DNA of 64,000 nt from Desulfatitalea tepidiphila (GTDB lineage Bacteria > Desulfobacterota > Desulfobacteria > Desulfobacterales > Desulfosarcinaceae), in the NCBI RefSeq assembly GCF_001293685.1, contig NZ_BCAG01000003.1:1364001-1428000 (forward strand), written 5' to 3'. Positions 45,541-54,147 of this stretch are shown in pieces; within the stretch, counting starts at the first letter, position 1, and each line of letters starts with the position of its first letter. The notes below the pieces were generated by a model. That model had not been told where the DNA came from. It did no database searches and was given only the letters and a program-made list of their open reading frames with translations. The translations under genes and the position numbers were made by a program.

Positions 45541-47464
45541 GGGGCTGTTTTTCGAGAACGAGGCGCGGCTGTGGGAGCCGGGGCGGGACCTGGCGATCGT
45601 GGAATGGGTCGAGAGCAGGCGGCAGCTGGGGGCCCGGTCCGAGGAAAAGGGGCCGATGCGCCTTGAGCGGACCCCGTATATCGTCCCGTGGCTGGAGGCG
45701 GCGGTCGACCCGAACCTGGACGAGGTGGTCGTGTGCAAGTCGGCGCAGGTGGCGGGCACGGAGTTCGGGCTGTCGGTGGTGGGGTATTACGCGGATCAGC
45801 GGCCGTGCCCGATCCTGATCACCATGGCGGACGAGAACACGGCGACCTACATCGCGCGGGACAGGGTCAAGAAGATGTTCGAGGACAGCCCGGAGCTTGC
45901 CTATCTCGTCCAGGGCGCGACGGTGTCGAACGCAAACGAGCTGGAGCTGGCGAACGGGGCCTATATCAACGTGGCTTGGGCGTCGAGCGTCGCGGCGCTG
46001 GGCACGAAGCCGTTCAAGATCGTGATCAACGACGAGATCGACAAGCCGGGGTACTACACGAAAACGAAGGAGGCGTCGCCGTTGTCGCTGAGCGGCGAGC
46101 GGACCGAGACGTTCTATGAGTTCAAGCATATCAAGTTCAGCACCCCGACGCTGGAAACGGGCAATATATTCACGGAGCTGATGTCGTGCGACGCGGTCTA
46201 TGACTGGCATGTGCCGTGCCCGTACTGCGGGGTCATGCAGCCGTTGAGGTGGTCGGCGAAATACACGGAGGGGTTCAAGGGCGGCGTGTACCGCGACATC
46301 AAGGGCAAGAAGCGCAAGCTGGGCGGGGTGGTGTGGAAGGGCGGCAGCAAGGCGACTCGGGCGCAGATCATGGGCGCGCGGTACCAGTGCGGGGCATGCG
46401 GCAGGCTGTGGACGACGGCGCAGAAATACAGGGCGGTGGGGTTCGGCGCGGGCGTGCCGAGGGAAAAGGAGCCGGCCGTCATCAGGAAAAAGGGGTTTCA
46501 CATCAACCGGCTCTATTCACTCCTGGGCAAATCAGGGTACCTGGACCAGTTGCTGGCGTCGTTCCTGGCGTCGCTGAAGGACAAAAACCCGAAAGTGTTG
46601 CAGGGGTTTCTCAATTCGGCGCTGGCGGAGCCTTGGCGGCCGGTGAAAAGGACGCGGCCGAAAAACAGGATCATGGAGCTGGCGGACGAGAGGCCGAGGG
46701 GCGTGGTGCCGGGCGGCGGGGCGGTGTCGTGCCTTCTGGCGGGCGTCGATACCCAGGATGACGGTTTTTATTACGAGATAAGGGCGTTCGGGTTCAGCCA
46801 GGATTTTGATTCGTGGTGCGTGCGCGAGGGGTTCGTGATCAGCTTCGAGGAGCTGGAAAAGGTGCTGTGGCAGGATGAATACACGGACGCGGGCGGGCGC
46901 CCGTACTCGGTCAAGCTGGTGTGCCAGGACGCGATGGGGCACAGGACGGACGAGGTTTACAGGTTTTGCAGGAAGCACAGGGGCAAGATGTTCCCGACCC
47001 AGGGCGTCGATTCGCTGACGCAGCCGTTCAGGTACTCGGATATCGAGTTTTTCCCAAAGAGCAAGAAGGCGATCCCGGGGGGGATCAAGCTGGTGCGGTT
47101 CGACACGAACCATTTCAAGAACAAGCTGCACACGATGCTGCAGGTGCGCAAAGGCGATCCGGGGTGCTGGTATTACCACAGCGAGCTGACGGAGGAGTGG
47201 GCGGAGCAGATGACGGTCGAGGGGATCGGCGAAAGCGGCAAATGGGAGAACCCCGGCGACAAGCCGAATCATGCCTGGGACGTCGCGGCCCTGCTGCTGC
47301 TGGCGGCGGAGATCGAGGGGGTCAGGTTCAAGAAGCGGAAAAAGGACGATGACGGGGGCGGCGGGCCGGTTCCTGGGGGTGATCCTGCGGGTCCGGAGGG
47401 GCAGAAACAGGCCAAAAAGCCGTGGATTTATACAAAGCCGGGCGGCTGGATGTCGGGGGTGTAG
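45503..47464 (+). CDS. Terminase large subunit, GpA family
   Basis: A 653-residue ATPase-nuclease motor of the lambda GpA family. The adenine/Walker A region reads VVVCKSAQVAGTEF (non-canonical, as in GpA), Walker B is IVINDEID, the zinc knuckle CPYC...CGAC lies near residues 235-295, and the C-terminal nuclease contains LLAGVDTQDDGF and a late NHAWDVAALLLLA. Length is usual. The family implies cos-type packaging, although the cos site was not located. Confidence 0.93.
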   Translation: MQGAASIAPRTREGLFFENEARLWEPGRDLAIVEWVESRRQLGARSEEKGPMRLERTPYIVPWLEAAVDPNLDEVVVCKSAQVAGTEFGLSVVGYYADQRPCPILITMADENTATYIARDRVKKMFEDSPELAYLVQGATVSNANELELANGAYINVAWASSVAALGTKPFKIVINDEIDKPGYYTKTKEASPLSLSGERTETFYEFKHIKFSTPTLETGNIFTELMSCDAVYDWHVPCPYCGVMQPLRWSAKYTEGFKGGVYRDIKGKKRKLGGVVWKGGSKATRAQIMGARYQCGACGRLWTTAQKYRAVGFGAGVPREKEPAVIRKKGFHINRLYSLLGKSGYLDQLLASFLASLKDKNPKVLQGFLNSALAEPWRPVKRTRPKNRIMELADERPRGVVPGGGAVSCLLAGVDTQDDGFYYEIRAFGFSQDFDSWCVREGFVISFEELEKVLWQDEYTDAGGRPYSVKLVCQDAMGHRTDEVYRFCRKHRGKMFPTQGVDSLTQPFRYSDIEFFPKSKKAIPGGIKLVRFDTNHFKNKLHTMLQVRKGDPGCWYYHSELTEEWAEQMTVEGIGESGKWENPGDKPNHAWDVAALLLLAAEIEGVRFKKRKKDDDGGGGPVPGGDPAGPEGQKQAKKPWIYTKPGGWMSGV

Positions 47465-47698
47465 ATGCCGAAACGGAATTGCCCTTTGCTGCAAGGGATC
47501 GGGGAGATCACGGAGGCATGGAATCTCACGGAAAAGCAGTTCAATATGTTCGTTGCGATCGGATTCCCGGCGCGGAAGGTTCAAGGACGGTGGTACGCGC
47601 ATAGCGCGAATATTGATGAATGGTTCAGGAGGTTGCTAGGGCCGGGCAAGGAAATTGAAATTAAGGATATTTTGGTTGATCGGGATAATAGGTTTTAA
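47465..47698 (+). CDS. Small phage protein after terminase
   Basis: A 77-residue frame starting directly after the terminase stop. ITEAWNLTEKQFNMFVAIGFPARKV looks like a small helix-turn-helix, with SANIDEWFRRLL after it, similar to excisionase-type winged helices. The 3' end becomes AT-rich, marking entry into the cargo block. In comparable phages a head-tail joining protein starts here, so it may be a cargo gene or the edge of the insertion. Confidence 0.5.
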   Translation: MPKRNCPLLQGIGEITEAWNLTEKQFNMFVAIGFPARKVQGRWYAHSANIDEWFRRLLGPGKEIEIKDILVDRDNRF

Positions 47699-47864
47699 TA
47701 TTGAACGATTAGGGTTACATCTGATTGAATTCAATTAAAATAAATTATGTTAAAAATAAAAAATGAGCTAACGAATTTTAGGTTGTGCTCGATTTTGTTT
47801 TCTTTATGAGTTATGAAAAAAATATTAGCCTTTTTACCCCCTCCAACTCATCCAAGGCAAGTCT

Positions 47865-49889
47865 ATGAAATATACATTCACAACGAATAGCAGAGTGATT
47901 TCAAGTCTTCTTGCGAATTACAAAGATACTTTTGTTGCATTTTGTGAATTAATTAACAATTCAATCCAAGCCAGTGCTTCTGAGATCTATATCGACATCA
48001 GTCAAACGGCTGAGGAAATCCTCAACGAGTCCAGAATTACGAAAATAATGTTGAGAGATAATGGTATTGGTGTATCGCAATCTGATTTTAGAAAAAATAT
48101 ATTCGAGATCGGTACGACAGTAAAAAAAGGCGGTAAAGGAATAGGTAGGTTTGCAGCTTTTCAGATCGGCGCGTGTCAGACAATTGAGACGGTTGCTTTT
48201 GATAAAATATTAAAGGGTTATGTTAGAACATCTGTGCAGTTAAATAATGAAGATCTAGAGGGAAATAGCCTTGATATCGTCGAGCTTGATGTCAGACACG
48301 AGCAATTAAATGGTGAGCAACAAACGTATTATCAGGTAATTATTGATGAGTTATGGGATGATTCTGTAATTAACTCAGATAAAAAAAAGAAAATTCATTC
48401 GAAGTTGCTATCTGAAAATTTGGAAACATCGCTTTTCCTGCAATACCCAATCGAAATTTTAAATGATAAAATTTTTTTTAATATAAATGGAAAAAAAATA
48501 GAAAAAGAAGACTTTGTAATTGGAGAATTGGAAAATAGAAAAGAGACCTTTAATGATCTCAGGGGTAATGAACATGACTTTTATTTAACATTTATTAACT
48601 ATAAATCTATAAGTAATGAGGTTAAGGTTTTTATTAGAACCCTTAATAATGATATACGCACAATCAGCTTTGAATTTAACTATACCGCTGACATACCAGA
48701 CCAGAATAGCTGGCTTGTCTATGTTGATTCTGTCTTATTCGACAAAAACCAGGACATTTTTCGTAATCTCCTGGTTCCAGGTATGTTTAATGAAACAGAA
48801 CATCTAATTGAGAGCCTTCGATCGTTCATAGATAAGTTTTTTAAAGAAAAATATAAAGAATATTTTAATTTTTCTAAAAAGCTTAGCGATGACACATACT
48901 ATCCATACAGGCAAGTAGAGCCTTCCTCTGAAACCAAAAAAGTGGTTTTTAATCAACTTGCTTATTTTATTGAACAAGAACATAAGCTATTATCCAGAAA
49001 AGAAAATTTGCGGAAGATTGTATATCCGTTGGTGGATCAAGCGATTAATCATGGGGAATTACTTCCGATTATTCAAAATGCAATAAGCCTAAAAGGGGAT
49101 CACCTTAAAAAGTTCAAGAATTTACTGGAGCGTGCAGATATTGAAGACGTAATTGTTTTTTCAGAAGAAGTCGCAAAAAAAATACAGTTTTTAAATTTTC
49201 TTCATAAAATTGTTTATGATGAACCGGCTAAACACATTAAGGAGAGAAAACAGTTTCATAAAATAATCGAAAAACACCTTTGGTTGTTTGGGGAACAATA
49301 CAAAGACATACCTATTCTTTGTTCAGACACGAGTTTAAAGAGAAATCTTGAACAACTTAGAGAAACTCACTTTAAGTGGGAACCTGATCCAAAAGCAGAT
49401 AATCACATTGAAATTGATCCTAAATTAAAAGATATAACCGATTTATTTTTTTATAATGAGAGGGTGTTAGATGATGACAATAGAGAGGTGATGGTAGTTG
49501 AACTAAAAAGACCATCCTGTAGAATAAGCCAAAAAGAGCTTAATCAAGTGCAAAAATATCGTTTTGATATTGAAGAAAATGGATTGTTCAGCAAAGATAT
49601 AACATACAAAATCATCCTTGTGAGTAGTCAATTGAATAGATTTGCTAAATCAACAGTGGGATCAGAAAATCATAAGTCCCCATTCTTATACGAAAAAAGC
49701 AAGGTAGCTGAAATATACACTTATGTGATGAATTGGGCTGATATTATTCATACCAACAGAAAAAAGCTTTCATTCCTTGGTAATATTTTGAAGACAAAGG
49801 ATAGAACGACTCGTGAAGTCTTTGAAAAAGATTATCCCGAGATTGATTTGTCCGGCATAATCTCTGAACTTGAAACAGCTAATAATTAA
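47865..49889 (+). CDS. GHKL ATPase fused to a Shedu-like (DUF4263-type) nuclease
   Basis: A 674-residue AT-rich gene. The N-terminus is a GHKL/Hsp90-type ATPase: ELINNSIQA (N box, near 28), LRDNGIGV (near 66) and GGKGIGRFAAF (near 86). A helical middle leads to a C-terminal PD-(D/E)XK-type nuclease: HLWLFGEQYKDI (near 470), as in DUF4263/Shedu, ITDLFFYN (near 523) and VMVVELKRPSC (E-x-K, near 545). GHKL-plus-nuclease proteins occur in anti-phage systems, and this position between terminase and head genes is typical of phage cargo. Antiphage function is inferred. Confidence 0.75.
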   Translation: MKYTFTTNSRVISSLLANYKDTFVAFCELINNSIQASASEIYIDISQTAEEILNESRITKIMLRDNGIGVSQSDFRKNIFEIGTTVKKGGKGIGRFAAFQIGACQTIETVAFDKILKGYVRTSVQLNNEDLEGNSLDIVELDVRHEQLNGEQQTYYQVIIDELWDDSVINSDKKKKIHSKLLSENLETSLFLQYPIEILNDKIFFNINGKKIEKEDFVIGELENRKETFNDLRGNEHDFYLTFINYKSISNEVKVFIRTLNNDIRTISFEFNYTADIPDQNSWLVYVDSVLFDKNQDIFRNLLVPGMFNETEHLIESLRSFIDKFFKEKYKEYFNFSKKLSDDTYYPYRQVEPSSETKKVVFNQLAYFIEQEHKLLSRKENLRKIVYPLVDQAINHGELLPIIQNAISLKGDHLKKFKNLLERADIEDVIVFSEEVAKKIQFLNFLHKIVYDEPAKHIKERKQFHKIIEKHLWLFGEQYKDIPILCSDTSLKRNLEQLRETHFKWEPDPKADNHIEIDPKLKDITDLFFYNERVLDDDNREVMVVELKRPSCRISQKELNQVQKYRFDIEENGLFSKDITYKIILVSSQLNRFAKSTVGSENHKSPFLYEKSKVAEIYTYVMNWADIIHTNRKKLSFLGNILKTKDRTTREVFEKDYPEIDLSGIISELETANN

Positions 49890-49902
49890 AGCCGTTACTA
49901 AT

Positions 49903-49920
49903 ATCAGAAAAAATTCTGAT
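49903..49920 (+). terminator. Terminator after the GHKL-nuclease gene
   Basis: A 7-bp perfect stem (ATCAGAA with TTCTGAT) around an AAAA loop, followed by an AT-rich TTATAATTTTTTGG. The stem has low GC, so it would be a modest terminator. It begins 14 bp after the stop codon and would insulate the cargo gene from the head genes. Confidence 0.55.
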
Positions 49921-49999
49921 TTATAATTTTTTGGCGGAAAAGTATTAAACAGCTGCTTGAATGATTGCTCAGAAATAACGATTGGTCAAAAGAGAAGAT

Positions 50000-50263
50000 T
50001 CAAAACCCATCTTCCATAATTATGGAATGATATTTGATTCCTCCTGCTGTTAAATTGGCTTCAACCTTCTGTTGTAATGCATCATATCTATCTGACATAT
50101 CTCCGCACATATCTAGTCCAACGCAATATGTTGTTGCGGTCTGGTCAATAACTTCCTCTCCATTATCATCATAATAGAATATTTCTAAGACCGATAAATA
50201 CTCTCGTCCATCATGCACAGTGCGGACATAGAGTTCTCTATGTTTGTTGTTAAGATTCTTCAT
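50000..50263 (-). CDS. Small protein of unknown function next to the SIR2 gene
   Basis: An 87-residue acidic protein, mostly beta (ELYVRTVHDGREYLSVLEIFYY) then helical. GAGG precedes ATG 50263. It is downstream of the SIR2 gene on the same strand, 207 bp away, so it may belong to the same unit, but no known SIR2 partner was recognised. AT-rich like its neighbours. Confidence 0.5.
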   Translation of the reverse strand: MKNLNNKHRELYVRTVHDGREYLSVLEIFYYDDNGEEVIDQTATTYCVGLDMCGDMSDRYDALQQKVEANLTAGGIKYHSIIMEDGF

Positions 50264-50470
50264 GGTAAGAGCCTCATAGGGTTTTAATTTTCAAGTAAGA
50301 AGCCATTTCCAGGCGGCCATCTGAATTAAAATACATCTTTTAACTACTTATTACTGGTGAGAAGCATAACATGTGAAAAGAACTCCTCTTGTCATGCCTT
50401 ATTCACCCAAGATGAAAGAATAAATCCTATATGGCTATTAGTGAATATTATTTACTTTTAAGTATTCATA

Positions 50471-51904
50471 TTAACTGATATTATTTAAAAGATAAATTCT
50501 GTATAGCCAATCCTTTATATTTTTATCTTGCCTCGCGGCAGACTTCATGAGTGTAGGAGAATTTTTCCACAACATTGATATATAATCCTCGAATCTCATC
50601 GAAATAGGCACTACATTTTCCGCCTTCTTAAAATATTCATTGCCTAAACGAGAAACTATTCCCTCAGCATCTGGAGCAACAATTTCCAATGTAATGCGGT
50701 CAGCCCTTTTTTCCAGACATTCCTTTATCAGTGTTAACGAGCGCTTGTCAGTTGCTGGAAATGAATACCCTATAATAACAATTCTGTCTGATTCTATTAA
50801 GGCTCCCTCCGCTTGCTCCCAAAGTTGTTCAATGGTTTTTTGATACATGTCATACTTTTTTTGCCTAACCGGTGTGATTAGCAATGGCGAAGAAGGGATG
50901 CCAGTTGCTCGCTGCTCCTTTGCTGGGGAATATATTCCAGTCAAACTACTACTTATAAATACTTTACCTGGTGGTGCCGAAAGCCTTTTTTCATCAAAGG
51001 CATCATTAGGTAAGTTAGGCGGATAATATCCATAGCAAGTAGGGACATAACCGCCTCTCCATCTCCCTTTAAAAGTATCGTAAGGCAATGATGACTGCCA
51101 AAATAGGAAAACCTCATCTGAATTTTCAACCAATGGCTGCATTTCCCACTTATCAAACCTGATGGAAGTGTAGGGCACAAGCCAATTTGTAGAGCCGTGC
51201 AATTTCAATAACTTCCAATTTGCATTAAACGATGGAGACGACTCAATATTTAATTTCCATGAACTATCAAATGATGAATGAAATTTAAGCCCATATCCGA
51301 CGTTTGGATCCCAACCACCTGTATCAGCCAACGCCCTATCTATCAAAGTATCCCAATTAAAAGTTATGAACGTGTCATTTGGGCTGCAAAACTTAAGAAG
51401 AAAATGATAGGCAGAGGGTGAAGGACCATTTTGAGCCTCATTCAAAACGTTAGCAAAAATAAAGGTCATATTGGTAAAAACTCCAGCCAACGAATATAAT
51501 TTTAGGGTTTCATCTTCCTTGAGCTCCATATTTTTTGCTTTTGTCATGAGTTCATTCAATTCATCTTCAATAGTGGTCATAAATAGCTCAACATCTTCAC
51601 TCCACGAACCTACCTCGCGTGGATTGATACCACGGTAATGATTTAAGAAAGAAATAAATGGACCTACAAATGCATGAAGTCCCTCCGAAGTCGGCAAATT
51701 ATGAAATGCCTCAAAAAAGCTATTTGCTAAAGGGACTGGAACTCCTCTGGAATTTAAATCATAATGATGAGAGGCACCAGCCCCAAAGATCCAAGATGTT
51801 TTTTTAGAATTTTCTAATGCCTTTGCGCGCACTATTGGGGATAAATTGTCCCAGGCAAACCCAAGAAGTCCTTCTTCAACTTCATCAATATCAAAATTAG
51901 CCAA
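50471..51904 (-). CDS. SIR2-like domain protein, probable defence NADase
   Basis: A 477-residue protein with SIR2-type NAD-binding motifs: TSWIFGAGASHHYDL near residue 37, TFNWDTLIDRAL near 180, LLKLHGSTNWLVP with the conserved His, and RIVIIGYSFPATDK near 396. Similar standalone SIR2 proteins in prophages deplete NAD on infection (ThsA/DSR-type). No sensor gene is next to it. It starts at TTG 51904 (GAGGAG about 10 bp upstream) and reads against the phage late genes, so it can be expressed from the prophage independently. AT-rich relative to the phage. Confidence 0.78.
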   Translation of the reverse strand: MANFDIDEVEEGLLGFAWDNLSPIVRAKALENSKKTSWIFGAGASHHYDLNSRGVPVPLANSFFEAFHNLPTSEGLHAFVGPFISFLNHYRGINPREVGSWSEDVELFMTTIEDELNELMTKAKNMELKEDETLKLYSLAGVFTNMTFIFANVLNEAQNGPSPSAYHFLLKFCSPNDTFITFNWDTLIDRALADTGGWDPNVGYGLKFHSSFDSSWKLNIESSPSFNANWKLLKLHGSTNWLVPYTSIRFDKWEMQPLVENSDEVFLFWQSSLPYDTFKGRWRGGYVPTCYGYYPPNLPNDAFDEKRLSAPPGKVFISSSLTGIYSPAKEQRATGIPSSPLLITPVRQKKYDMYQKTIEQLWEQAEGALIESDRIVIIGYSFPATDKRSLTLIKECLEKRADRITLEIVAPDAEGIVSRLGNEYFKKAENVVPISMRFEDYISMLWKNSPTLMKSAARQDKNIKDWLYRIYLLNNIS

Positions 51905-52108
51905 GAGAAAATCTCCTCAAGTATTCAAAGAAGGTCAATGGTTATCTAAATACAAACTATATCCAGTGAATTTTATGATGCGTCAAGCCCCTTATTGTAT
52001 TCTTTAAGAACTCTTTATACCCCCAAATAACCCCAATAACAACAACCAGTTGTAAACCCCATGTTAAGGTGATCGCAAAACAGCGATAACCATAGCAAGG
52101 GGTGTCAA

Positions 52109-52672
52109 TTGGCAGAGATCCCCACCATAGAGCCGGTTTCCTTTTACGCGGGAGATTCAGTCCGGTGGAAACGGAGCCTGGGCGAATTTCCCGCCTCGCA
52201 GGGGTGGACCCTCAATTACGTTCTGGTCAAGGAAGGAACCCCACCGATCAGCATCACGGCGCAGGCGGACGGCGACGATCACCTGGTATTGATTGCGCCC
52301 ACCGTTTCAACTCAATACGCGCCGGGCTCGTACCGCTGGCAGGCGTCAGTCAGTAAAGGCACGGACAGGTTCACAATCGACAAGGGAACGGTCGAAATCA
52401 ATGCGGATTTCGCCACCCAAACGACGGGATTCGATGCGCGGTCGCACGTGCAGCGGATGGTCGACGCATTGCGGGCGAGGCTGGAAAAGCGGGCGACCAA
52501 AGATCAAATGGAGATGATGGTTGGCGGCGAGAAATTGGCGTTGATCCCTATGCACAGGGTCAGGGAGCTGCTGTCGTTTTACGAGACGCAGCTCGAGATC
52601 GAGCGGAAGGCCGAACGCATCGCCAAGGGCCTTGGGGGCGGTGGCAATATCCTGACAAGGTTTGTCCGATGA
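52109..52672 (+). CDS. Head-to-tail joining region protein upstream of portal
   Basis: A 187-residue protein beginning at TTG 52109, with AAGGGG upstream. The N-terminal half is beta-rich (VSFYAGDSVRWKRSLGEF, then GSYRWQASVSKG), the C-terminal half helical (VDALRARLEKRATKDQ). In lambda-type phages a small protein of this kind (gpW-like position) lies between terminase and portal; the identity is inferred from position. It overlaps the portal gene by 4 bp. Confidence 0.55.
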   Translation: MAEIPTIEPVSFYAGDSVRWKRSLGEFPASQGWTLNYVLVKEGTPPISITAQADGDDHLVLIAPTVSTQYAPGSYRWQASVSKGTDRFTIDKGTVEINADFATQTTGFDARSHVQRMVDALRARLEKRATKDQMEMMVGGEKLALIPMHRVRELLSFYETQLEIERKAERIAKGLGGGGNILTRFVR

Positions 52673-54147
52673 CGGTCATAAGGGACATCTGGCGCGCGTT
52701 CGTGGCGCACAAGGCCGCGAAGCAGCGGGCGTGGCGCGAGTTCGAGGCCGCAGGCACGGGGCGGCTGTTCGGCGATTGGGTGACCGAATCGCTCGGGCCG
52801 GACTCGGACGTACGCGGCAGCCTGCGGGTGCTGCGGGCGAGGTCGAGGCACCTGTGCCAGAACAACGATTACGGCAAGCGGTTCCTGCACCTGCTGGACA
52901 CGAATGTCATCGGGCCGAAGGGCATCGAGCTGCGGGCGGAGGTCAAGGAGCGGCAGGGCGACAAGCTCGTCATCGACGCGGCGGCGAACGAAAAGATCGA
53001 GCGGGCGTGGCAGGCGTGGTGCAAAAAGAACAACTGCACGGTGGATAAAAAGATGAGCTTCCGGGACGTGCAGGGGCTGTTCATCAAAACGGTGGCGCGC
53101 GACGGGGAGAACATCACCCGCAAGATCCGTGGATTCGATAACAACGATTTCAAGTTCGCATTGCAGATGATCGAGGCGGATCAGCTCGACGATCAGTTGA
53201 ACGACGAGGCCCGGCGCATCCGCATGGGCGTTCAAAAGAACGAGTGGAACGAGCCGGTGGGCTATCACATCCTGCAGAACCACCCCCAGGAGATGTTCTA
53301 TTCCCCGAATTTCCCGCAACGGCATGCGGTGCTGCCGGCCGGGCAGGTGCTGCACAACTTCATTGTGGACCGGGTCAACCAGACGCGCGGGGTGCCGTGG
53401 ACGCACGCGGCCATGCAGCGGCTGCACATGGTGGGCAAGTACGAGCAAAGCGAGCTGGTCGCGTCGCGGATCGGCGCGGCGAAGATGGGCTTTTTCACGT
53501 ACCAGAACCCCGGCGGGTATTACCCCGGCGCGGACGAGGAGGACGGGGCCGGAAACTTCATCGAGGACGTGGAACCGGGTAAGTTCAAGGCCCTGCCGTA
53601 CGGGTGGGATTTCAAGCAGTTCAGCGCGGATCACCCGAACGCGGGCTTCGACGCGTTCGTCAAGGCGGTGTTGAGGGGCGCGGCCAGCGGGTTGAACCTG
53701 TCCTATATCACGCTTGCAAACGACATGGGCGAGGCGAACTACAGCTCGATGCGGCACGGGGTGCTGGAGGACCGGGACGCGTGGAAGGTGTTGCAGGGGT
53801 GGATGATCGAGCATTTCGTCGCCCCGGTGTACGAGGCGTGGCTGGACATGGCGCTGGTGTCGCGGCAGCTGGACCTGCCCGCGCGCAAGATCGAGAAATG
53901 GCAGCAGGTAGCCTGGCAGGGGCGGCGGTGGGCGTGGATCGACCCGGCCAAGGAGATCACAGCGAGCGAAAGGGCGATCAAGTTGCGGTTGAAGTCGCGC
54001 ACCCGGGTCGCGGCGGAGTCTGGCGACGACATCGAGGAGGTGCTGACCGAGATCGCGAACGAAAATACGCTGGCAAGCGGCCTGGGGGTCGAGCTGGAGC
54101 AGGCGCAAAAAGGGGCGGTGCAAAATGGAAACACGGCAGGGCAGTGA
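52669..54147 (+). CDS. Portal protein, lambda type
   Basis: A 492-residue portal of the lambda gpB family, forming the dodecameric ring through which DNA enters the capsid. The region LRARSRHLCQNNDYGKRFLHLLDTN-type pattern near residue 45, VGPKGIELRAEV, the TKVARDGE segment and a late RGAASGLNLSYITLAND are typical. It overlaps the protease-capsid gene by 23 bp. No separate S49-type protease gene (gpC) follows; its role is taken by the next gene. Confidence 0.88.
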   Translation: MTVIRDIWRAFVAHKAAKQRAWREFEAAGTGRLFGDWVTESLGPDSDVRGSLRVLRARSRHLCQNNDYGKRFLHLLDTNVIGPKGIELRAEVKERQGDKLVIDAAANEKIERAWQAWCKKNNCTVDKKMSFRDVQGLFIKTVARDGENITRKIRGFDNNDFKFALQMIEADQLDDQLNDEARRIRMGVQKNEWNEPVGYHILQNHPQEMFYSPNFPQRHAVLPAGQVLHNFIVDRVNQTRGVPWTHAAMQRLHMVGKYEQSELVASRIGAAKMGFFTYQNPGGYYPGADEEDGAGNFIEDVEPGKFKALPYGWDFKQFSADHPNAGFDAFVKAVLRGAASGLNLSYITLANDMGEANYSSMRHGVLEDRDAWKVLQGWMIEHFVAPVYEAWLDMALVSRQLDLPARKIEKWQQVAWQGRRWAWIDPAKEITASERAIKLRLKSRTRVAAESGDDIEEVLTEIANENTLASGLGVELEQAQKGAVQNGNTAGQ

